This document shows positions 1 to 6,924 of a DNA stretch of 11,325 nucleotides, piece after piece. The DNA lies in NCBI GenBank assembly GCA_045808425.1, contig JBJMFM010000292.1, positions 1-11,325 of the forward strand, written 5' to 3'. Within the stretch, counting starts at the first letter, position 1, and each line of letters begins with the position of its first letter. The position numbers and the translations under genes are program-made. This stretch comes from JAFAQB01 sp045808425. GTDB lineage: Archaea > Thermoproteota > Nitrososphaeria > Nitrososphaerales > Nitrososphaeraceae. The notes under the pieces were generated by a model. The model was not told where the DNA came from, searched no databases, and saw only the letters and a list, made by a program, of their open reading frames with translations.

Positions 1-720
1 TTCAAAGTTGAAGTAGAGGATTGTCCACGCTTTGGTGACATGGCTTTTGTTGAGTTTGACTCAGCTAGGACAGCATTTTTGAGTATTGATATGCAAGTTG
101 ATTTTTGCGGTCCAAAAGGCTATGTTGACGTTATGGGTTATGATCTTGGATTGACTTCAGCTCCTATAAAGCCAATTATGTTTGTCTTAGACACAATAAG
201 GAATGATACGGATATTAAAGTAATACATACAAGGGAAGGACATCTTCCAGACCTTTCTGACGCGCCATATAACAAAGTCCTTCGAAGCAAAATCATTGGA
301 GACGGTGTAGGAATTGGCAATATTCCACAAGGTGGACTAGGAAGATTGCTAGTACGAGGAGAAAAGAATTGGGATATAATCGATGATCTATATCCAGTTC
401 CTGGAGAATATATTGTAGACAAAGCAGGAAAGGGGGCATTTGGCCAGAGTAACTTACCGTTGATTTTAAAGAATCTGGGAATAACTCACTTGGTAATTAC
501 CGGAATTACCACGGATGTGTGTGTGCATACTATAATGAGAGAGGCAAACGATCATGGTTATTGGTGTACTCTACTAAAAGATGGTACAGGTGCAACAGAT
601 TATGGTAATTACCTGGCTGCCATAAAGCAAATTAAAATGCAAGGCGGAGTATTTGGATGGGTATCTGACTCCCACAAGTTCGTAAGAGGTATTAAATCTG
701 CTTTTGAAGGTGACAAGTAA
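1..720 (+). CDS. Isochorismatase-family cysteine hydrolase, biuret amidohydrolase (BiuH/TrtA)-like, 5' end probably outside window
   Basis: Predicted soluble amidase that hydrolyses a small ureide, most likely biuret to allophanate plus ammonia. Counting from the ATG at 40 (226 residues), the fold's Asp-Lys-Cys triad is visible: Asp17 in SIDMQVDF, Lys128 in YIVDKAGKGAF and Cys161 in GITTDVCVHT, with the expected cis-peptide Thr pair before the Cys. HTREGHLPDLSD, RGEKNWDII, MREANDHGY and IKMQGGVFG match the biuret/triuret hydrolase branch as I remember it, rather than nicotinamidase or true isochorismatase. The frame stays open from base 1 to the ATG at 40 (13 coding-looking codons). The only Shine-Dalgarno-like GGTGA abuts that ATG, too close to act. 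I therefore think the real start is upstream, though ATG 40 would give a complete fold. The amidase follows after 35 nt, suggesting one transcript. Superfamily is near certain; biuret specificity is inferred. Confidence 0.85.
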   Translation, partial: FKVEVEDCPRFGDMAFVEFDSARTAFLSIDMQVDFCGPKGYVDVMGYDLGLTSAPIKPIMFVLDTIRNDTDIKVIHTREGHLPDLSDAPYNKVLRSKIIGDGVGIGNIPQGGLGRLLVRGEKNWDIIDDLYPVPGEYIVDKAGKGAFGQSNLPLILKNLGITHLVITGITTDVCVHTIMREANDHGYWCTLLKDGTGATDYGNYLAAIKQIKMQGGVFGWVSDSHKFVRGIKSAFEGDK

Positions 721-755
721 TCACGAGTTTAATTACATTAACAAGTATCAAGACA

Positions 756-2144
756 ATGTCTGATAGAATAAGTCATGGTGATTTGTCTCCATCAGAGTTA
801 GTTGAAGCCTGTTTAGAGAGAATTAAGAAATTTGACTTATCTCTTGATGCTTTCATCACTATTCTTGAAGAAAATGCGCGCCAAGATGCAAAAGTAGCTG
901 AAAAGCAAATCAAGGAAGGACATTATATTGGTCCTTTGCATGGTATTCCATTTTCAATTAAGGATGTCATCTATGCTGAGGGAGTTAAGTGTACTGCAGG
1001 TTCAAAAATAATGTCTAATTACATTTCAAAAATTAATGCAACCTCTGTCAAAAAAATGAAAAAGGCAGGTGCAATTCTAATGGGTACGAATAATACCCAT
1101 GAATTTGCTTGTGGAATAACCAACGTAAATCCACATTATGGTTCTTCAAAAAACCCTTGGAATACCTCAAAATTATCTGGAGGTTCAAGTGGAGGCTCAG
1201 CTGTTTCAGTAGGAGCAGGTATGATACCTATCTCATTAGCTACGGATACAAGTGGTTCGATAAGAGTTCCATCTTCACTTTGTGGTGTTGTAGGTCTAAA
1301 GCCAACGTATGGAAGAGTAAGCAAGTATGGAATTGTAGATTTAGCACCTTCGCTAGATCATGTTGGATGTATAACAAGAAGTGCATGGGACTCAGCCCTT
1401 GTATTGCAGACTATTGCTGGTCAGGACCCTCTTGATCCAACTACTGAAGCTAAGGAAGTACCAAATTATGTTGAAATTATTGAAAATGAGAAGACCACAG
1501 GTAAGAAGAACATTTCTGTTGGAATACCAAAAGAATACTTTTTCGATTGTTTGCAGCCAGTAGTACAAAGAGTATTCCTTGATTTCGTTGACACTGTAAA
1601 GTCCATGGATATCTCTGTTTCTGATGTACATATCCGCGGAGCCGACAAAATCTATGAATCGTGGAGACCACTGAGGCTTGGGGAGTCTGCAGAGATTCAT
1701 ATGAAATGGTTGCAGACTAGATCAGAAGACTATGGTGATGACGTACGAAGAATGCTAATGCAAGGGACAGAAGTATCTGCAGTAGATTACATAAGAGCTC
1801 ACAAGTTTAGAAAGGAACTGAGAAATGAATTTGTGAAAGCACTAAAGAATTTTGATGTGCTTATTATGCCAACGACTCCTCTTACTGCTCCAGGATTTGA
1901 CGAGCAAACAGTAATTATTGGTGACAAAACATTTCCAATCTATCAAGCCCTAAGTAGAAATACTATTGCATTTGACAGTACTGGCTTGCCTGCGGTTAAT
2001 GTACCAGCCGGGTTCAGTAAGGACAATATGCCAGTAGGGATACAAATAGTAGGATCACCATTTAATGAGGAAAAGATTTTGTCGCTTGCATACGCATATG
2101 AAGAGAAAAATGACAGCCTTGCAAAATTCACGCCACCCCTTTGA
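756..2144 (+). CDS. Amidase-signature family amidohydrolase
   Basis: A 462-residue amidase-signature enzyme with the complete Ser-cisSer-Lys triad: Lys69 in GIPFSIKD, Ser144 in SGGSSGGSA and nucleophile Ser168 in DTSGSIRVPSS. The C-terminal family motif around 404-420 (IAFDSTGLPAVNVPAGF) is also present. It should hydrolyse a carboxamide or carbamoyl bond and release ammonia. It lies 35 nt behind a biuret-hydrolase-like gene, so allophanate is an attractive substrate. However, it lacks the extra C-terminal domain of classical allophanate hydrolase (about 600 residues), so general amidase is the safe name. GatA of the tRNA amidotransferase is a less likely alternative. The start is uncertain: the frame is open back to 714, and the 14 codons before ATG 756 (ITSLITLTSIKT) resemble the first helix of amidases, but they hold no ATG, GTG or TTG. 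No Shine-Dalgarno site is visible. Confidence 0.93.
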   Translation: MSDRISHGDLSPSELVEACLERIKKFDLSLDAFITILEENARQDAKVAEKQIKEGHYIGPLHGIPFSIKDVIYAEGVKCTAGSKIMSNYISKINATSVKKMKKAGAILMGTNNTHEFACGITNVNPHYGSSKNPWNTSKLSGGSSGGSAVSVGAGMIPISLATDTSGSIRVPSSLCGVVGLKPTYGRVSKYGIVDLAPSLDHVGCITRSAWDSALVLQTIAGQDPLDPTTEAKEVPNYVEIIENEKTTGKKNISVGIPKEYFFDCLQPVVQRVFLDFVDTVKSMDISVSDVHIRGADKIYESWRPLRLGESAEIHMKWLQTRSEDYGDDVRRMLMQGTEVSAVDYIRAHKFRKELRNEFVKALKNFDVLIMPTTPLTAPGFDEQTVIIGDKTFPIYQALSRNTIAFDSTGLPAVNVPAGFSKDNMPVGIQIVGSPFNEEKILSLAYAYEEKNDSLAKFTPPL

Positions 2145-2190
2145 TAAGAGACTCTCTTACATTGAAGACAGAGGTATTATTATTTTTTAA
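2145..2190 (+). terminator. Palindrome plus T-rich tract after the amidase
   Basis: A perfect 15-nt palindrome (TAAGAGA, one base, TCTCTTA; 2145-2159) begins right after the amidase stop. A T-rich stretch follows at 2175-2190. Archaeal termination depends mainly on oligo-T, so the T tract is the likelier functional part. The 292-nt gap to the next gene supports transcription ending here. Not proven from sequence alone. Confidence 0.45.
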
Positions 2191-2390
2191 TGTTGATTAA
2201 GGATAGATATGGATAAACAGCTGGAAAAAAGACACGTTATTTTTGTGATTTTTAGTTGATATTATCATTATGCATTAATCATGCTAATTTTGACTGTTAT
2301 TTGATATACTAATATATAGTGAGCTTATGATGCTAATATATCTTCAATTTTTCAACAAAATATAAAAACTTTATGATTTACGGAGGGATG

Positions 2391-2403
2391 TATATAATAT
2401 ATA
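2391..2403 (+). promoter_or_regulatory. Archaeal TATA box for the FAH-family gene
   Basis: TATATAATATATA lies 34-46 bp before the TTG start at 2437. A TATA box centred near 2397 would place transcription initiation near 2423, leaving a leader of about 14 nt without a Shine-Dalgarno site. The preceding 2145-2390 is AT-rich, and apart from the terminator-like element I see nothing else in it. Confidence 0.5.
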
Positions 2404-2436
2404 CTCTACCACACTATACAGCATCAGATATCTATC

Positions 2437-3315
2437 TTGAATATAGCAAGGATTCTCCAAGGTGAACAAGAGACTTTTGCTATTGTCACTGAAAAATGCG
2501 CCGCAATCACGAGAGAAGAATTAATAAATCAAACAGGTTTACTTTTGCCTTTAGATTTAGAACAATTTATATTCGAGGAGTCGTTCCGAAAAATAAATCA
2601 TTATGGCGTTGACAAACTTTCATTTAGTCATCAAATAAATGAATTCCATCTTCTTCCACCTATAAAAAAATCTTTTAAAATAATATGCTTGGCATTTAAC
2701 TATAATGATCAGGGAAGCTGGGTAAGATTTGGAAGATATCCTCCCAAAGAACCTGTGATTTACCTAAAGCCAAGGACAGCTCTGATAGGCTCAGGAGATG
2801 ATATCATATGCCCAAATTTTGTACATGAACTTGATTATGAAGGAGAATTGGCTTTTGCAATAGGTAAAAAATGTAGAAAAGCTGATGAGGCAGATGCTTT
2901 GAATTACGTTGCAGGTTATTTTATATTAAATGATGTTTCTGCACGTGATGTACAATTTGTTGATAAACAGTACAGCAGAGCAAAGGGTTTTGATACATTC
3001 GGGCCATGTGGACCGTGGCTAACTACCTCTGATGAAATTCCTACTCCTTGTAATCTTCATCTGACTACAAAAGTAAATGGTGAAACTAGACAAGATTCAT
3101 CCACAAAGAACCTGGTATTGAATGTAAACAGAATTATACATAGCTTAAGCAAAGTCATGACGCTAGAGCCGGGGGATATAGTGTCGACTGGTACTCCAAG
3201 TGGTACTGCACTATCAATGTCATCGAATTTAAAATATCTAAAGCATAATGATATAGTAGAAGTTGAAATAGAAAATCTTGGAAAAATCAGAAACAGAGTT
3301 GTGTTTACAAACTAA
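2437..3315 (+). CDS. Fumarylacetoacetate hydrolase (FAH) family protein
   Basis: A 292-residue FAH-fold protein with an N-terminal region (1-75) and the catalytic FAH domain (about 80-290). The divalent-metal ligands are present: Glu135 and Glu137 in DYEGELAFAIG and Asp166 in NDVSARD. Also typical are the VIYLKP strand (Lys111), KGFDTFGPCGPW and DIVSTGTPSGTA. The family cleaves or decarboxylates oxo-acids (acylpyruvases, oxaloacetate decarboxylases, dioate hydratases). The usual lid motif NYxxHxxE, whose His-Glu pair serves catalysis in acylpyruvases, reads NYNDQGSW here, so the dyad is missing and the reaction may differ. The start is TTG: a stop lies at 2395, no ATG or GTG intervenes, and the resulting MNIARILQGEQETF is a normal FAH N-terminus. 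It has its own promoter, so joint action with the upstream amidases is possible but unsupported. Confidence 0.92.
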   Translation: MNIARILQGEQETFAIVTEKCAAITREELINQTGLLLPLDLEQFIFEESFRKINHYGVDKLSFSHQINEFHLLPPIKKSFKIICLAFNYNDQGSWVRFGRYPPKEPVIYLKPRTALIGSGDDIICPNFVHELDYEGELAFAIGKKCRKADEADALNYVAGYFILNDVSARDVQFVDKQYSRAKGFDTFGPCGPWLTTSDEIPTPCNLHLTTKVNGETRQDSSTKNLVLNVNRIIHSLSKVMTLEPGDIVSTGTPSGTALSMSSNLKYLKHNDIVEVEIENLGKIRNRVVFTN

Positions 3316-3345
3316 ACATATTTCGATTTTTTATTATATGTTTTT
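3314..3345 (+). terminator. Hairpin and T-run terminator after the FAH gene
   Basis: AAACATAT (3314-3321) and ATATGTTT (3336-3343) form a perfect 8-bp inverted repeat overlapping the stop codon. The loop contains six T residues and the stem is followed by further T residues. It separates the plus-strand gene from the convergent minus-strand pair ending at 3503. The 3346-3502 spacer shows nothing else recognisable. Confidence 0.5.
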
Positions 3346-3502
3346 ACACCTCACAGAAGAATAAACATTTATTTATAATCTCTGTTAGTGCTATCATCAG
3401 TTAAATCTCCTATTATAGTCATCTGAGCTCTACCATGAATAAAATGCATTCTTACCTGAATTACCGCAGTCGACCTCTGTCATGATCAGATAATAGCATA
3501 TT

Positions 3503-3874
3503 TTATTGCATTGGATTAATAGAATGTCCAATGACTTTATTACCCTTCATCACAATACAACATGCACATTTTTGATCTAGGCATACTCTTGCTTGTTCAT
3601 GCTTACAAATAGCACAGATACATAACTGTTGCTGGTGTTGGACAAGATTATTATCACTACTACTAGAGTTGTTAATTATTTTTCCCTTCTGTTGCTGCTG
3701 TTGTTGTTTTGATTTGTCACTAGTATATAACCATAATAAAACCAAAGGTATTCCTAATGCAAAGAATATACCTATTGTTCGTATTGGAATCCGTAAGACA
3801 AATAAAAATATTCCAAAACACAATGTAGCTAGTCCAAGAGTTAAAATCCAACGGGTTGTAAGGCTTTCTACCAT
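3503..3874 (-). CDS. Small two-helix membrane protein with poly-Gln linker and Cys cluster, function unknown
   Basis: I do not recognise a named family for this 123-residue protein. Two hydrophobic segments at about 9-27 and 31-50 should form a membrane hairpin. They are followed by a flexible linker with six consecutive Gln (57-62), a Ser/Asn-rich stretch and a second short Gln run (81-83). The C-terminal tail is cysteine-rich: Cys85, 87, 90, 98, 103, 105 and 106 with His92 and His117 (CICAICKHE and CLDQKCACC), which looks like a zinc-binding knuckle. By inference it is a membrane-anchored metal-binding or protein-interaction module. It follows the 101-residue gene after 37 nt on the same strand, so the two are probably co-transcribed. 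The poly-Gln is coded by mixed CAG/CAA, arguing that the tract is maintained rather than a fresh repeat expansion. Confidence 0.75.
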   Translation of the reverse strand: MVESLTTRWILTLGLATLCFGIFLFVLRIPIRTIGIFFALGIPLVLLWLYTSDKSKQQQQQQKGKIINNSSSSDNNLVQHQQQLCICAICKHEQARVCLDQKCACCIVMKGNKVIGHSINPMQ

Positions 3875-3911
3875 TTACAGAATTCAAGCTCCTCTATCTC
3901 ATATATGACCA

Positions 3912-4217
3912 CTATCTGATATATAGCGCTTCTTCATGAGGCTGTTCTCCTTCTTCTTCTTCCTCATCTGCTAGTTTACTACCAGTTGTATTATCTACTG
4001 CTGTTACGACTCTTTTTCGTTTTCTTCTTAATTTCCTTACTTCTTCAAGTATTTCCATTAATTGTTTCTCAGAAATCTTTGATATTTTAGAGTCACATTC
4101 TATACCCTTTGATTCTAGAACCTCCTCTGTTAGTTCAATGATCTCATCCTTATGCTGCTCTTCTTCTATACTTAGCATATTATTACTTCTAAATCGAAAG
4201 AATGCAAATTCACTCAT
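3912..4217 (-). CDS. Small charged protein, function unknown
   Basis: A 101-residue soluble protein without a family I recognise. Residues about 15-65 are predicted helical and strongly charged (EEEQHKDEIIELTEEVLES, then SEKQLMEILEEVRKLRRKRK), suggesting a short coiled coil or helical hairpin. A very basic patch sits at 61-69 and an acidic run at 85-89. The basic patch could bind nucleic acid or lipid headgroups, but nothing shows this directly. The ATG at 4217 is the first in frame; Met14 is an alternative start. The gene precedes the membrane/Cys-cluster gene by 37 nt on the same strand, the arrangement expected for a two-gene operon. The 179-nt spacer upstream (4218-4396) contains an AT-rich element near 4312-4325 that may be its promoter. 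Confidence 0.65.
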   Translation of the reverse strand: MSEFAFFRFRSNNMLSIEEEQHKDEIIELTEEVLESKGIECDSKISKISEKQLMEILEEVRKLRRKRKRVVTAVDNTTGSKLADEEEEEGEQPHEEALYIR

Positions 4218-4396
4218 TATGATTACTAGTACTATTACAACAAACTAGTTATTATTGATCTCGTCTTTGGTTGAATTTCTGCATCATCAACTCATGTTAA
4301 AGTGAAGAGTGTGTACTATATCTTTATAGGAATTTGAACGTTAGAGAAGTTCATATCTGCTAGGACGCATTGACCTCAATACATAAAGAGGGTTTG

Positions 4397-5083
4397 TTAA
4401 AATATTCTATGATGCGGATGAAGCCTTAGATCAAGTAGTATCTGCATTATACAAATTACAGATATAATTAAGATTAATACTAATGGTAAGATTACAATTG
4501 TCAGTATTGGAATAAGAACAATTACAAATCCAGCTATAAATCTATAAGCTGACCCTTGTATCATTAGTCTCTTTTTTTCAGCATTAACGCTTGCATTAGC
4601 TACACAAAGCTGGATAACTCCAATTGGGAGTAAGCATAACGACATGGAACCACAGATTACCAATTCTCCTGTGTATGATATAGCTATATTTTGAGCAGAT
4701 GAAACTACATGTTTTATACCTGTGGTGTTAGCTACTAAACCCACAACTAAAGGAAAGTGAATAAACAACCATGTCGTATAAACTCCTATCCTTCCTTTTT
4801 CACGGAACGCACGAATTACAGTGCAGTCAATGCTATCAAAATAAACCCACCAAAGGCTAAAAGCAATACCTAGTCCAGCTCCTATAGATATCGTAGACTC
4901 TATGCTCCACTCATGATCAGATAGACTACTCACAAGGCCAAATATTGTCTCTCCAAGTACAATTAAAGTAAATAATCCCATTCGTTCGGGTAAATGAAAA
5001 ATATTTGGAGCCAGCTGTATATGCTTTCTGCCTACCAAAATTGTGGTTGAGATATCTATAGCAAGTGCTAATGCCCAAATCAT
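4397..5083 (-). pseudogene. LtrA-type membrane protein, N-terminally truncated
   Basis: The 228 residues match the C-terminal part of low-temperature-requirement A (LtrA) family membrane proteins. The landmark LPERMGLFTLIVLGETIFGL (LtrA: hxxERxGLFxIIxLGE) lies near 31-50, followed by a WWVYFDSID helix end and several more hydrophobic segments to the C-terminus. Family members are about 370-400 residues with a conserved FVELFFDL-type N-terminus. That part is absent: reading back from the ATG at 5083, the frame remains LtrA-like for about 35 codons (LISTILWLISAVVPIPIRF) and then meets a stop at 5191-5189. No ATG, GTG or TTG lies between. Only about 75 nt separate this point from the divergent oxidoreductase gene, so the missing half is not nearby. 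It is probably a decayed copy, although the remaining 228 residues could still make a shortened membrane protein. LtrA's molecular role is unsettled. Confidence 0.75.
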
Positions 5084-5214
5084 AAAACGTATAGGTATAG
5101 GAACAACTGCGGATATCAGCCATAATATTGTAGATATTAGAAAACCTTGTGCATATCTATTTGCAAGTGTACTAGCAGTGTGGAATTTCTACGTGTTTTA
5201 TGTAGGGAGTTCCC

Positions 5215-5224
5215 TTATATATTA
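5215..5224 (+). promoter_or_regulatory. TATA box for the flavin oxidoreductase gene
   Basis: TTATATATTA lies about 42-51 bp before the ATG at 5266. This gives an expected start of transcription near 5246 and a leader of about 20 nt. It sits in the short gap between the truncated LtrA gene (minus) and this gene, so it may be the only intact promoter of the divergent region. Confidence 0.45.
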
Positions 5225-5265
5225 TCACATGTATCTTACTTGGAGAATTTTGTTGGTAAACGAGC

Positions 5266-6756
5266 ATGAATAAAGAAGAGGACACATTTGATTTAATAGT
5301 AATAGGAACTGGTACTGCGGCGTCTACCACAGCATCAGAATGCAGTTCTGCTGGATGGAGTGTCGCTATAATAGACTCACTTCCGTTTGGTGGAACATGT
5401 GCTTTACGTGGATGTGATCCAAAAAAAGTTCTTGTCGAGGCAGCAAAGATAATTGATTCAAACCAAAGGCATGAATACAAAGGTATAATCGGTTCAGAAG
5501 GAGTTCATATTAAATGGCCTGATTTAATACGTTTTAAGCGGACTTTTACTGATCCTTTCCCAAAACAAAGAGAGGATAGTTACATTAAAGCTGGCATTGT
5601 TCCGTTTCATGGCCATGCACGGTTCATCGGTCCAACTACTCTTAAAGTCGAAGTAGATAGCGGTATGAGTATTAATAATAATAGTAATACTATTCTCAAT
5701 GGTAAGCATATTCTAATAGCCACAGGTTCGAAACCTATGAACCTAAATGTTCCTGGTTCAGAGAATATTATTACAAGTGATCAATTCTTAGAGTTAGAAG
5801 ATAATAATTTACCTGATAGAATTGTATTTGTTGGTGGGGGATATATTTCATTTGAGTTCGCTCATATTGCAGCACGAGCTGGAGCAAAGGTTACAATTTT
5901 ACATCGCGGTAGACAACCCCTGCAACACTTCGATCCAGACCTTGTTAGTAGATTGGTACAAAGAAGCAGAGATATCGGAATTGATGTCATACTACAGGCG
6001 GCAGTTAAGAGTATTGATAAATCATCATCATCATTATTGTCATCGACGACCTTCAATGGTGATGGTAGAAACGAATTAGTCGTGTATTATTATTCTTCTT
6101 CATCCGATATTTCTAAAAAAAATAAGATGAATAGTGATGAAATGGTATCAAAAGTAGAAGCTGATATGGTGGTACATGGTGCAGGGAGAGAGCCGAACAT
6201 CGATGGACTTGATCTGTTGGATGCAGGCGGTATACAATACACTCATCGAGGTATAACGGTAAATGAATATTTGCAAAGTGTTTCAAATCCAGCCGCTTAC
6301 GCAGCAGGCGATGTGGCTGCTAACATGGGCCTACCATTAACTCCTGTAGCAAGCTATGATGGAGCTGTTGTAGCAAATAATTTACTCAAAGGTAATACTC
6401 TAAAGTCCAACTACAGGGGCTTACCTAGTGTGGTATTTACTATTCCACCTCTTGTCTCTGTGGGTATGCAAGAAGAAGAAGCAAAAGATCAGGGGCTACG
6501 ATTCAAAGTTAAGCATGAAGATACCTCTGGATGGGCATCCTCTAGACGGGTAGGTGAAACCTGCGCAGCGTTTAAGGTGCTGGTCGAGGAAGATACAAAT
6601 CGAATACTAGGAGCCCATATTCTGGGCCCTCATGCTGAAGAAGTTATCAACATATTTTCAATAGCTATTAGATTAGGGATTACCACAAAGGATCTCAACG
6701 ATCCAATACTTTACACTTACCCAACTAACTCTTCCGATATACAATATATGCTGTAG
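5266..6756 (+). CDS. FAD/NAD(P)-dependent disulfide-reductase-like oxidoreductase (mercuric/glutathione reductase superfamily)
   Basis: A 496-residue flavoprotein with, in order: an FAD-binding Rossmann motif (IVIGTGTAA, 11-19), the redox-active cysteine pair Cys45/Cys50 in GGTCALRGCDPKK, ATGSKP (152-157), the NAD(P)-binding VGGGYISFEFAHIAARAG (189-206), a second FAD motif AYAAGDVA (344-351) and the C-terminal dimerisation domain (about 385-496). It should pass electrons from NAD(P)H through FAD to the cysteine pair. The closing motif is unusual: classical enzymes carry HPTxxE there, whereas this one reads YPTNSSD, so the catalytic His and Glu are replaced by Tyr and Asp. Thus it is neither a standard lipoamide dehydrogenase nor glutathione reductase, and MerA is unlikely without a heavy-metal domain or C-terminal Cys pair. 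A low-complexity Ser/Asn-rich insert at about 252-293 makes it longer than usual. Cytoplasmic. Confidence 0.93.
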   Translation: MNKEEDTFDLIVIGTGTAASTTASECSSAGWSVAIIDSLPFGGTCALRGCDPKKVLVEAAKIIDSNQRHEYKGIIGSEGVHIKWPDLIRFKRTFTDPFPKQREDSYIKAGIVPFHGHARFIGPTTLKVEVDSGMSINNNSNTILNGKHILIATGSKPMNLNVPGSENIITSDQFLELEDNNLPDRIVFVGGGYISFEFAHIAARAGAKVTILHRGRQPLQHFDPDLVSRLVQRSRDIGIDVILQAAVKSIDKSSSSLLSSTTFNGDGRNELVVYYYSSSSDISKKNKMNSDEMVSKVEADMVVHGAGREPNIDGLDLLDAGGIQYTHRGITVNEYLQSVSNPAAYAAGDVAANMGLPLTPVASYDGAVVANNLLKGNTLKSNYRGLPSVVFTIPPLVSVGMQEEEAKDQGLRFKVKHEDTSGWASSRRVGETCAAFKVLVEEDTNRILGAHILGPHAEEVINIFSIAIRLGITTKDLNDPILYTYPTNSSDIQYML

Positions 6757-6924
6757 ATTATTGAAAAGAAGAGATATTAAATATAGTAAAGACCATACAG
6801 ACGGCTATCAACTTATCAGGTTTCAGAAAAAGTTCTTTATATTGTTTTTTAATTGCTTGTCTATTTCATATATAGATATGTGTGCATATGTTAGCTACTA
6901 TACTAAGAGTACCTCGGAAAATCT

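Noticed and set aside
3669..3908. Plus-strand ORF with a poly-Cys run
   Set aside because: The Cys run is simply the complement of the poly-Gln codons of the minus-strand membrane protein gene.
5728..5740. GGTTCGAAAC, resembling a tRNA T-arm
   Set aside because: It lies inside the coding frame of the flavin oxidoreductase (codes for the ATGSKP region) and no acceptor or anticodon arm surrounds it.
6020..6050. TCATCA-type simple repeats in the oxidoreductase gene, considered as a microsatellite
   Set aside because: They encode the Ser-rich low-complexity insert with some codon variation and the frame is kept, so they are treated as part of the gene.
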